Origin: Solirubrobacteraceae bacterium
GTDB lineage: Bacteria; Actinomycetota; Thermoleophilia; Solirubrobacterales; Solirubrobacteraceae
Length of the DNA stretch: 46,305 nucleotides
Reading direction: 5' to 3'
Assembly: GCA_030447275.1 (NCBI GenBank)
Contig: JAUJPF010000025.1
Location: 1 to 46,305 of the forward strand
In this document: one piece after another, positions 23,807 to 31,336 of the stretch
How the letters are laid out: each line of letters opens with the position of its first letter
Position numbering within the stretch: the stretch's first letter is position 1
Made by a program: the position numbers and the translations under genes
Notes under the pieces: model-generated
The model's input: only the letters and a program-made list of their open reading frames with translations
What the model was told of the DNA's origin: nothing
The model's database searches: none

Positions 23807-24804
23807 CCGTCGCGATCGAGCCGCTGACGCTACGGTTCCGCCGCCCGCTGCGCACGGCGTTCGGCGAGCTGCGCGAGCGGACGGTGCTCGAGGTCGCGAT
23901 CGACGGCGGGCGCGGCGAGGCGGCGCCGCTCGAGCCGTACGACGGCGTCTCGCTGCGCAGCGTGCGCGAGGCGCTGGAGGCGTACGTCCCCGTCCTCGAG
24001 CGCGTCGGCGAGCTCGGCGGGGCGCAGGTGTTGGACGCGTGCCGGTCGATCGCCGACCTCCCCCAGGCGCTCGCCGCGGTCGACCTGGCGCTGTGGGATC
24101 GCGCGGGGCGCCGCGAGGGGAAGCCGGTCGCGGCGCTGCTCACCGACGACCCGGCGCCCGCGGTCGCGGTCAACGCGACGATCGCCGCCGAGGATCGCGC
24201 GGGGGCCGCCGCGGCCGCCGGCGAGGCCGCGCGCGCCGGGTTCGGCTGCGTGAAGGTCAAGGTCGGCGTGGGCGACGACGCGGGCCGCGTGGCCGCGGTG
24301 CGCGCCGCGGCGGGACCCGCGGTCGACGTGCGCCTCGACGCCAACGGCGCGTGGACGGTCGAGGAGGCGATCGCCGCGATCGGCGTGCTCGCCCCGGCCG
24401 GGCTCGAGCTCGTCGAGGAGCCGGTGCACGGGATCCACGACCTGCGCCAGGTCCGCCGGGCCGTGCCGGTCCGGATCGCGATGGACGAGACCGCGGGCGA
24501 GCCCGGGGCGCTCATGAGCGCGGCGGCCGACGCCGTGTGCCTGAAGCTCTCGCGCTGCGGCGGCATCGCCGGGCTGCTCGCCGCCGCCGCGCTCGTGCGC
24601 GCGTCGGGCGCCGAGCCGTACGTGGCGTCGACGTTCGACGGGCCGCTGGGGATCGCCGCGGCGCTGCACGCCGCGGCGGCCCTCGCGCCGCTGCCGGCCT
24701 GCGGGCTCGCGACGCTGGCGCTGTTCGACGACGTCGAGCCGGGCGCGCTGGCGGTCGTCGACGGAGCGATCGGCGTGCCGGCGGGCCCGGGGCTCCTATG
24801 GTGA
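23803..24804 (+). CDS. menC: o-Succinylbenzoate synthase
   Basis: Enolase-superfamily enzyme (333 aa) dehydrating SHCHC to o-succinylbenzoate. Catalytic and metal residues are visible: KVKVGVGD (catalytic Lys), DVRLDANGAW (Asp), ELVEEPVHG (Glu), AMDETAGEP (Asp) and CLKLSRCGGIAGL (second Lys). The start is the TTG at 23803, overlapping the menA stop; no ATG or GTG gives the conserved N-terminus, which begins close to this codon. The gene ends inside the next small membrane gene (7-nt overlap). Confidence 0.9.
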   Translation: MTVAIEPLTLRFRRPLRTAFGELRERTVLEVAIDGGRGEAAPLEPYDGVSLRSVREALEAYVPVLERVGELGGAQVLDACRSIADLPQALAAVDLALWDRAGRREGKPVAALLTDDPAPAVAVNATIAAEDRAGAAAAAGEAARAGFGCVKVKVGVGDDAGRVAAVRAAAGPAVDVRLDANGAWTVEEAIAAIGVLAPAGLELVEEPVHGIHDLRQVRRAVPVRIAMDETAGEPGALMSAAADAVCLKLSRCGGIAGLLAAAALVRASGAEPYVASTFDGPLGIAAALHAAAALAPLPACGLATLALFDDVEPGALAVVDGAIGVPAGPGLLW

Positions 24805-25202
24805 CCTCGATGCGCCGCCCCCTCGTCCTCTGGTCCTTCGTCCTCCTCGCGCTGCTCGCGGCGCACGACGTCAGCCACGCCGTCGACGACGGCCTCGAGA
24901 CCGGCCTGCGCGCGCTCGCGCTCGTCGCGTCGCCCCAGTGGATCGTGCTGGCCGTGGTCGCGGCGTTCATCGTGAGGGGCGATCGAGCGCGGAGCGCCGT
25001 CGCGGCCCTGCTGCTCGGCCTCGGCACGACGGCCGGCTTGGTCGCGGTCCACCTCCTGCCGTTCTCGCCCGCGGCCTACGCAGACCTCGACCCGTCGGCG
25101 GCGTCGTGGCTGCTCGCCGTGGTTCCCGCCGCGGTGGGGCTCCTGGTCGCGGGATTGGCGGTCCCGCGGCTCCGGGGCGCCGCGGCCGCCGCGCCCGCCT
25201 AG
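24798..25202 (+). CDS. Small polytopic membrane protein, unknown
   Basis: A 134-residue hydrophobic protein with about four predicted membrane helices (near residues 8-22, 38-58, 66-88 and 104-126) and no recognised domain. Conserved-looking polar positions lie in AAHDVSHAVDDGLETGLRAL, between helices 1 and 2. The ATG at 24798 overlaps the end of menC by 7 nt, so it is likely translated with the men genes; ATG 24810 is an alternative. The TAG stop shares CTAG (25199-25202) with convergent menH. A role with membrane quinone synthesis is suggested only by position. Confidence 0.65.
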   Translation: MVTSMRRPLVLWSFVLLALLAAHDVSHAVDDGLETGLRALALVASPQWIVLAVVAAFIVRGDRARSAVAALLLGLGTTAGLVAVHLLPFSPAAYADLDPSAASWLLAVVPAAVGLLVAGLAVPRLRGAAAAAPA

Positions 25203-25888
25203 GAGAGCCGCTCCGCGACCGCGCGCGGCGCCTCCAGGTGCACGGCGTGGCCGGCGCCCGCGACGATGTGCAGCTCGCCGCGCGGGAGCGCCGCCGCGAG
25301 CCGCTCGCCGAGCGCGCGGAACTTCGCGTCGCACTCGCCGACGAGGACGACGGCGGGCATCGTCAGCTCGTGGAGGCGGTCCCACACGGGCTCCGTCACG
25401 CCGGTCCCGAGGCCGCGCAGCGACGCCGCCAGGTCGGCGGCGCTGTGGCGCAGCCGGTCCTCGCGCGCGGCGGCCGCGACCTGCGGCGGCTGGCCGGCGA
25501 ACAGCGGGCCCGCAGCCCAGCGGTCGGCGAACGCCTCCATCCCGTCGCGCTCGATCTCCTCCGCGAGCCGCTCGTCGGCGGCGCGGCGCTCCGCGCGCTC
25601 CTCCGGGTCGTCGATGCCGGCGGTGGCGCTGACGAGGACCAGCCGCTGCACGAGCTGCGGCTGCGCCAGCGCGAGGTGCAGCGCGATCCGACCGCCCATC
25701 GAGTAGCCGGCCAGCGCGTACGGCTCGGTCTGGCGCAGCTCGTCGACCTGCTCGGCGATCGATGTCGCGCGCAGGTCGGGCGCCTCGACGTCCGGATAGC
25801 GTTGCGCGTCCAGCAGGCGGCGAACCGGGTCCCATGAACGGCCCGTGGCGGTGAACCCGTGGAGCAGGAGCAGTCGCACGACCACCAC
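25199..25888 (-). CDS. menH: SHCHC synthase (alpha/beta hydrolase)
   Basis: Alpha/beta hydrolase (about 229 aa) expected to eliminate pyruvate from the MenD product SEPHCHC. Features: RLLLLHGFTATGRSWDPVRR at the N-terminus, nucleophile elbow ALAGYSMGGRIALHLALAQP with catalytic Ser, VLVGECDAKFRALGERLA (Asp region), and the His in VAGAGHAVHLEAP. Start candidates are GTG at 25888, 25885 or 25879; all lie within or beyond the 5' end of divergent menD, so the two genes overlap head-to-head if menD starts at 25859. Assignment as MenH rather than a generic hydrolase rests on the motif set and on menD next door. Confidence 0.83.
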   Translation of the reverse strand: MVVVRLLLLHGFTATGRSWDPVRRLLDAQRYPDVEAPDLRATSIAEQVDELRQTEPYALAGYSMGGRIALHLALAQPQLVQRLVLVSATAGIDDPEERAERRAADERLAEEIERDGMEAFADRWAAGPLFAGQPPQVAAAAREDRLRHSAADLAASLRGLGTGVTEPVWDRLHELTMPAVVLVGECDAKFRALGERLAAALPRGELHIVAGAGHAVHLEAPRAVAERLS

Positions 25889-27511
25889 ATCCTGATGCTC
25901 GCGCTCGTCGACGAGCTCGCTCGCTGCGGCGTGGCGCACGCGTGCACGTCCCCGGGGTCGCGCTCGACGCCGATCGTGCTGCCGCTCGTGCGCGACGGCC
26001 GCATCCGCCCGTGGTCGCACGTCGACGAGCGCTCCGCGGGGTTCTTCGCCGTCGGCATCGCGCGGGCGACGGGCCGGGCGGTCGTGCTGACCTGCACGTC
26101 GGGGACGGCGGCGGCGAACTTCGCCCCGGCGGTGCACGAGGCGCGCGAGGGCGGCGTCCCGCTCATCGTCCTCACCGCCGACCGCCCGCCCGAGCTGCGC
26201 GAGGTCGGCGCCGGGCAGGTCATCGACCAGGTCAAGCTCTACGGCAGCGCCGCGAAGTGGTTCTTCGAGGTCGGCGTCGGCGATGCGTCGCCCGCGCGCG
26301 TGCGCTGGATGCGCTCGCTCGCGTGCCGCGCGGTATGGACGGCGGAGGAGGGCCGGCCCGGCGTCGTGCACCTCAACCTCCCGTTCCGGGACCCGCTGGT
26401 GGCGGGCGAGGATGTCGCCGTTCCTCCCGGCCGGCCGGACGGCGCCCCCTGGCTGCGGCGGCTGCCTGCCGCCCCTCCCCCGCCGCCGGACTTCGACCTC
26501 CCGCCGCGGTCGGTCGTCGTCGCCGGGACGGGGGCCGGCGCGGCGACGGCGACGTTCGCCGCCGCCCGCTCGCTCCCGCTGCTCGCCGACCCGCTGAGCG
26601 GCGCCCGCAGCGGGCCGGCGGCGATCGCGCACTACGACGCGCTGCTGCGCGGCGAGCGGTTCGTCGCCGACCACGGCCCGGAGGCGATCCTGCGCGTCGG
26701 GGACCTTCCGACGTCGAAGCCGCTGCGGGCGTGGCTCGAGCTCCACCACGCGGTCGAGCAGGTCGTCGTGCCCGGCCCCGCGGCGTGGCCGGACCCGCTG
26801 AGCACCGCGTCGGTCCTCGCCGGCCGGGAGCTGCTCGCCCCGGCCGCCGCCGCCACCGACGCCGCGTGGCTGGCCGGCTGGCGCGCCGCCGACGACGCGG
26901 CCGCCGCCGCGATCGACGCCGCCCTTGGCGACGAGCTCACCGAGCCGCGCGTCGCGCGCGAGCTCGGCGCGCGGCTGCCCGGCGACGCGACGCTCTGGGT
27001 GGCCTCGTCGATGCCCGTCCGCGACGTCGAGGCGTTCTTCGGCGTCCGCGACGACGCGCCGCGCGTGCTCGCCAACCGCGGCGCCAACGGGATCGACGGC
27101 ACGGTCTCCTCCGCGCTCGGCGCCGCGGCGGCGACCGCCGGCCCGGCCGTGCTTCTCATCGGCGACGTCGCGCTCGCCCACGACCTCGGCGGCCTGCTCG
27201 CGGCGAAGCGCCACGGGCTCGCGCTGACGATCGTGCTGCTCAACAACGACGGTGGCGGCATCTTCGAGTTCCTCCCGATCGCCGGCGAGGGCGACGCATA
27301 CGTCGAGCACGTCGCGACCCCGCTCGGGCTCGACTTCGCGCACGCCGCGCGCCTCTACGACTGCGAGTACGTCGAGGCGTGCACGCTCGACGCGTTCCGC
27401 ACGACGCTCGACGCGGCGCTGCGCAGCGACACGACGACGATCGTCGAGATCCGCAGCGACCGCCGCGCCAACCGCGAGCTGCACCGCCGCGTCGCCGCCG
27501 CCGTCCGGTAA
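25859..27511 (+). CDS. menD: SEPHCHC synthase
   Basis: ThDP-dependent enzyme (550 aa) adding 2-oxoglutarate-derived succinic semialdehyde to isochorismate. Hallmarks: ACTSPGSRSTPIVLPLVRDG, WSHVDERSAGFFAVGIARAT (ThDP-activating Glu), VLTCTSGTAAANFAPAVHEA, LTADRPPELREVGAGQVIDQ and the C-terminal ThDP motif LLIGDVALAHDLGG with LLNNDGGGIFEFLPI. The GTG at 25859 gives a 12-residue polar extension and overlaps menH; the ATG at 25895 (MLALVDELARCG) is an equally reasonable start without overlap. Either way the pair shares a single regulatory region. Confidence 0.93.
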   Translation: MEQEQSHDHHILMLALVDELARCGVAHACTSPGSRSTPIVLPLVRDGRIRPWSHVDERSAGFFAVGIARATGRAVVLTCTSGTAAANFAPAVHEAREGGVPLIVLTADRPPELREVGAGQVIDQVKLYGSAAKWFFEVGVGDASPARVRWMRSLACRAVWTAEEGRPGVVHLNLPFRDPLVAGEDVAVPPGRPDGAPWLRRLPAAPPPPPDFDLPPRSVVVAGTGAGAATATFAAARSLPLLADPLSGARSGPAAIAHYDALLRGERFVADHGPEAILRVGDLPTSKPLRAWLELHHAVEQVVVPGPAAWPDPLSTASVLAGRELLAPAAAATDAAWLAGWRAADDAAAAAIDAALGDELTEPRVARELGARLPGDATLWVASSMPVRDVEAFFGVRDDAPRVLANRGANGIDGTVSSALGAAAATAGPAVLLIGDVALAHDLGGLLAAKRHGLALTIVLLNNDGGGIFEFLPIAGEGDAYVEHVATPLGLDFAHAARLYDCEYVEACTLDAFRTTLDAALRSDTTTIVEIRSDRRANRELHRRVAAAVR

Positions 27512-27548
27512 CGCCGGACCGGTCTCGCGGCGTAAGGGCCTAGAGACC

Positions 27549-28097
27549 ATGACCGATGCCGAGCTCATCGTCGCCGCCGGCGACGACCCGCGCGCCTTCC
27601 GCGAGCTCTACGACCGCTGGGCCGACCGGCTGCTGGCGTACTTCTACCGCCGCGTGCTCGACGCCGACGTCGCCGCCGACCTCCTGGCCGAGACGGTCGC
27701 CGTGGCCTACGAGCGGCGCCGGAGGTGTCGCGACGTAGGCAAGCCGCGTGCGGCGTGGCTCTACGGGATCGCCGCGAAGGAGCTGTCGCACGGGGTCCGC
27801 CGGCAGGACGTCGAGCGGCGCGCGATCCGGCGGCTGGGGATCGAGGTCCCGGCGCTCGACGACGAGTCGCGGCGCGCGATCGAGGCGTTCGCCGATGCCG
27901 ACGAGCACCGGGCGGCGCTGGCCGCGGCGCCCGAGCGCCTCGCCGCCGCCGAGCGCGCCGCCGTCGAGCTGCGGGTGGTCGAGGAGCTCGGCTGCGACGA
28001 GATCGCGGCGCGCCACGCGTGCAGCGAGGCGGCCGCGCGCGTCCGCGTCCATCGCGGGCTCGCGCGCCTGAACACCCTGATGGAGGCCACGCCGTGA
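27549..28097 (+). CDS. ECF-type RNA polymerase sigma factor
   Basis: A 182-residue group 4 sigma factor. Region 2 is FRELYDRWADRLLAYFYRRV with LLAETVAVAYERR; region 4 near the C-terminus contains ERAAVELRVVEELGCDEIAA and ARVRVHRGLARLN, a helix-turn-helix. It contacts core polymerase and -10/-35 elements in the cytoplasm. The ATG at 27549 is 37 nt after menD. Its stop overlaps the GTG of the next gene, a membrane protein in the position of an anti-sigma factor. The ECF subgroup and the target promoters are not predictable by eye. Confidence 0.85.
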   Translation: MTDAELIVAAGDDPRAFRELYDRWADRLLAYFYRRVLDADVAADLLAETVAVAYERRRRCRDVGKPRAAWLYGIAAKELSHGVRRQDVERRAIRRLGIEVPALDDESRRAIEAFADADEHRAALAAAPERLAAAERAAVELRVVEELGCDEIAARHACSEAAARVRVHRGLARLNTLMEATP

Positions 28098-29032
28098 GCG
28101 AGATCCCGTTCGTGAACCGCCTCGGCGACGCGCTCGACGAGGCGATCGCGACGCCCCAGCGCGCGAAGGCGCGCCGTCCTCGGCGCCGGCGCTTCGGCGG
28201 CCTCGCGGTGGCCGTCTTCCTGCTCGGCGCCGGCGGCGTCACGGTGGCCGAGATCCTCGACGACCCCGAGCGGCTCGCCACCGCCGAGGTCGCCTGCTAC
28301 AGCGAGGCGACGCTCGAGCCCGGCCTCGTCAGCGTGCAGAGCGGCGAGGGCCGCTCCCCAACCGCGGTGTGCGCCGACGTGCTCCGCACCGACGCCGCGC
28401 TCGTCGCGTGCGCCCGCAAGGAGGGCTTCGTCAGCGTCTTCCCCGGGCCGCCCGACACCTGCGAGCGCCTCGGCCTGAAGCCGCTGCCCGCCGGCTACGA
28501 CGACGCCCGCCGCAAGGTCGCGCGGCTGCGCGCCAACGTGGACCGCGTCGTCCGCAGCGCCGACTGCATCCCGCCGGAGGTGCTCGCCCGGCGCCTCCAG
28601 CGTGTTCTCGACGAGAGCGGGTGGCGGGGCTGGCGCGCCGTGGTCGACCGCGGTGAGGGCCCGTGCGGCTGGCTCGGGATCCCGGTCGGGATGCGCGCGG
28701 ACCGCCGCGAGCTGGGCATCTCCGGCGGGCCGCCGCGTTCGCTCGAGCGGATCCTCTCCGGCGCCGGCGTCGCCCTCGTGCCCGCGTCCGGCGAGCGCTG
28801 CTACGACGTGGCCGGCCTGCGCCGCCTCACCCGCCGCCGCCTCGCGCCCACGCGACGACGGATCGTGGTCACGGTCGACGCGGGTCCCCTCCCGCAGTAC
28901 GAGCAGATGGAGCCGCCGGCGCGCCAGCAGCGCTTCGACGAGGGCTGCGCGGTCGTCGACGAGGTCTACGCCGACTACCCGAAGCCGGGCCGCATCGTCG
29001 TCCGCGTCAAGATTCGCGTGAAGCGCGCCTAG
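28094..29032 (+). CDS. Membrane protein in anti-sigma position, Cys-rich extracytoplasmic domain
   Basis: A 312-residue single-pass protein coupled (GTGA) to the ECF sigma gene. Residues 1-35 are cytoplasmic and Arg/Lys-rich (RRPRRRRFGG), one membrane helix spans about 36-56 (LAVAVFLLGAGGVTVAEIL), and about 250 residues lie outside with eight cysteines in pairs of short motifs (EVACYSEA, AVCADVL, LVACARKEG, DTCERLG, SADCIPPE, GPCGWLG, ERCYDVAG, EGCAVVDE). The short N-terminus lacks the HxxxCxxC zinc motif of ZAS anti-sigma factors. It probably senses the extracytoplasmic state and holds the sigma factor, but this is inference from gene order. The stop shares CTAG (29029-29032) with menF. Confidence 0.65.
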   Translation: MSEIPFVNRLGDALDEAIATPQRAKARRPRRRRFGGLAVAVFLLGAGGVTVAEILDDPERLATAEVACYSEATLEPGLVSVQSGEGRSPTAVCADVLRTDAALVACARKEGFVSVFPGPPDTCERLGLKPLPAGYDDARRKVARLRANVDRVVRSADCIPPEVLARRLQRVLDESGWRGWRAVVDRGEGPCGWLGIPVGMRADRRELGISGGPPRSLERILSGAGVALVPASGERCYDVAGLRRLTRRRLAPTRRRIVVTVDAGPLPQYEQMEPPARQQRFDEGCAVVDEVYADYPKPGRIVVRVKIRVKRA

Positions 29033-30458
29033 CCCGCGACCACGGGCAGCAGCGCCGCGAGCTTGATCTCGGTCTCGGCCAGCTCGGCCGCCGGGTCGGA
29101 GTCGGCGACGACGCCGACGCCCGCGTAGCAGCGCGCCACCCGCCCGCGCAGGAGCGCGCACCGCAGCGCGACGCAGAACTCGCCGTCCTCGTTGGCGTCG
29201 GTCCAGCCGACGGGGCCCGCGTACCAGCCGCGGTCGAGGCCCTCGAGCGCGGGGATGAGCGGCGCGGCGACGGCGAGTGGCTCCCCGCCGACGGCAGGCG
29301 TCGGGTGCAGCACACCGGCCAGCTCGACCGCGGGCACCGGCGAGGCGAGCTGCGCGCGGATCGGCGTCGCCAGGTGCTGGATGTTCGCCACCTTCACGAG
29401 CACCGGCTCGGGCGCGGCGGTCGTCCACACGGCGTGCGGCTCGAGCGTGCGCAGGATGCGCTCGGTGACGATCTGCTGCTCGCCGCGGTCCTTCGTCGAC
29501 TGCATGAGCCGCTCTCCGAGGTGGTCGTCGACCGCGGGGTCAGCGCTGCGGCGGGTCGACCCGGCCAGCGCGAGCGACGACGCGCGCAGCCCCTCGCGGC
29601 GGACGAGCAGCTCGGGGCTGGCCGCGACGAACGCCGCGTCGCCGCGGCCGGCGCAGAAGACGAAGCACGACGGGAAGGCCTCGCGGAGCACGGCGAGCAC
29701 CGCGGCGGCGTCGTGCGCGGCGGGCGCGTGGACCTCGACCTCCCGCGCGAGGACGTTTTGCACGCGCGCACCCGCCTCGAGGCGCTCGACGGCGCGGGCG
29801 ACGGCGCCCTCGTAGTGCTCGGGCGGCATCGTCGAGACCACGCGGGTGACGCCAGCGGGATCGGGGTCGAGGAGCGGCAGCGCAGCCCGGCGCAGCTCGC
29901 CCGCCCGCCGCTCGACGCGCGCGACGAGGTCGCGCGGCGGTGTCGTCCGGCGTCGCGAGCGCGGCGAGGGTGACCGACACCTCGCCGCCGCGGCGCAGCA
30001 GCGCCGCCTCGGGGACGTGCAGCGAGGCCGGCACGAACCCGCTCCAGTCGAGGGCGCGGCCGCCGCCCTCGGCGAACGCGAACCCGGCCGGCGGCGACGA
30101 GGTGCTCGCCCGCGTCGCCCGAGGCGTCCGCGGCCAGGGCGCGCCACGCACGGGCGACGTCGGCGAAGCGCTCGGGCCCCGACGACTCGAGGGCGCGCAC
30201 GCAGCCGAGCGCCGCGAGCGCCGCCCCGCCGCGGTCGGGCTGCTCGAAGCAGAACCACGGCTCGCCCTCGCGCCGCGACGCCACCGCGACCGACGCCGGG
30301 TCGACCTGCGGCGCGAGCGGGCAGCGCGATCGCCGCCAGCGCCTCGCCGCCCCGCGCGCGGGCGCGCGGACGGCGTGCTCGGCCGCGCGTTGCAGCCGAG
30401 CCCGCTCGGGGGCGCCGAGACGGACAAGACCCGAATCGTCGGTTGTCCTGACGGCCAC
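29029..30458 (-). CDS. menF: Isochorismate synthase, frame broken four times in this sequence
   Basis: Chorismate-to-isochorismate enzyme that starts the men pathway. The C-terminal half (29029 to about 29936) is intact: TKDRGEQQIVTERILRTLEP, VKVANIQHLATPIRAQL, LHPTPAVGGEPLAVAAPLIP and GVGVVADSDPAAELAETEIK are hallmark chorismate-binding motifs. The N-terminal half changes frame near 30348-30356 (missing base), 30318-30322 (extra), 30083-30092 (extra) and 29936-29942 (extra); frames stitched together read continuously through GEPWFCFEQPDRGG and GFAFAEGGGRALDWSGF. Correcting these four changes gives exactly 476 codons. Start GTG 30458, with TATCCT 6 nt upstream. Sequence error is likelier than a pseudogene because all neighbours with breaks are also otherwise intact. 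Confidence 0.8.
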
Positions 30459-30464
30459 ACCCCG

Positions 30465-30470
30465 AGGATA
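30465..30470 (-). promoter_or_regulatory. -10-like box of menF
   Basis: TATCCT on the minus strand ends 6 nt before the menF GTG at 30458, the spacing expected if transcription starts at the start codon. No SD is visible. It lies in the 30-nt gap after the small gene at 30489. Confidence 0.4.
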
Positions 30471-30488
30471 CGGGCGCGCGGCGCTCAG

Positions 30489-30780
30489 CTACGTGACAAC
30501 CGGCACGGGCCGCGCCCGCAGCAGCGCCGACACCCGCGCGCTGTCGGCGGCACGCACGACCGCCGCGGGCACGACCCCGAGCCCGAGCCGCTCGTACATC
30601 CGCCGCGCGGCCGCGATCCGCACCGCGCGCGGGCGCCGCGCTCGGAGAAGTGCCAGCCCGCCGCGAGCAGGTCGCGGCCGCCGTCCTCCACAGCTCCCAC
30701 CGCCAGCGGCGGCCGAGCGGGCCGGGCGGCAGCGGCTCGATCGCGTACTCGAAGACCGGGCCCGCCTCCGGAGCGATCAC
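30489..30780 (-). CDS. Small conserved-looking protein after ilvN, frame broken twice
   Basis: Read directly this gene is interrupted, but adding one base near 30684-30688 and one near 30622-30637 gives 98 codons with a continuous sense: VFEYAIEPLPPGPLGRRWRW, then GGRDLLAAGWHFSERGA, then RIAAARRMYERLGLGVVPAA and a stop at 30489. The product would be a soluble 97-residue basic protein. Its GTG at 30780 overlaps the ilvN stop (GTGA), so it belongs to the ilvB-ilvN operon. I do not recognise the family. The fact that exactly two single-base corrections give a whole-codon gene supports both its reality and sequence error as the cause. Confidence 0.5.
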
Positions 30781-31336
30781 GTTTCCCCGCGGCCTCGGGA
30801 GATCGCGATCTCGCCCGTCCGCATCATCTCGATGAGGCCAAACGGGCGCACCATGTTCTCGAACGCGGCGATCTTGTCGGTCGTGCCGGTGACCTCGACG
30901 ATCAGCGAGCGCTTCGTGACGTCGACCACCTTGCCGCGGAAGATCTCGGCGATCTGCATGACCTCCGCGCGCTGAGAGCCGTCGTTCACCGCGACCTTGA
31001 ACAGCGCGAGCTCGCGCGCGACGTGCTCCCCGGCTCGAGGTCGCGGATCTTCAGGACGTTGATCAGCTTGTGCAGCTGCTTGGTGACCTGGTCGATCGGG
31101 TGCAGCGCGCCGTCGACGGTCAGCGTGATCCGCGCGACACCCTCGTCGTCGGTCGGGCCGACGGTGAGCGTGTCGATGTTGAAGCCGCGCCGCGCGAAGA
31201 GCCCCGCGATCCGCGTGAGCACGCCCGGCTTGTGCTCCACGAGGATCGAGAGGATGTGCTTGCGGCCGGTGTTCATCCGGCCGGCGGCCTCCAGCTCCGA
31301 GAGCGACAGGACCTCCTTCGTCTCCACCGCCCTCAC
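30777..31336 (-). CDS. ilvN: Acetolactate synthase small subunit, one frame break
   Basis: Regulatory subunit binding valine and activating IlvB. The first part (from GTG 31336) has the ACT domain [40 protein letters not shown] and [20 protein letters not shown]; the rest continues in another frame as [20 protein letters not shown] and [20 protein letters not shown]. One base is missing in the G-run at 31027-31032; restoring it gives 187 codons, the usual size. The GTG overlaps the ilvB stop (GTGA). Since both halves are perfectly conserved, a sequence error is the likely reason. Confidence 0.88.
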
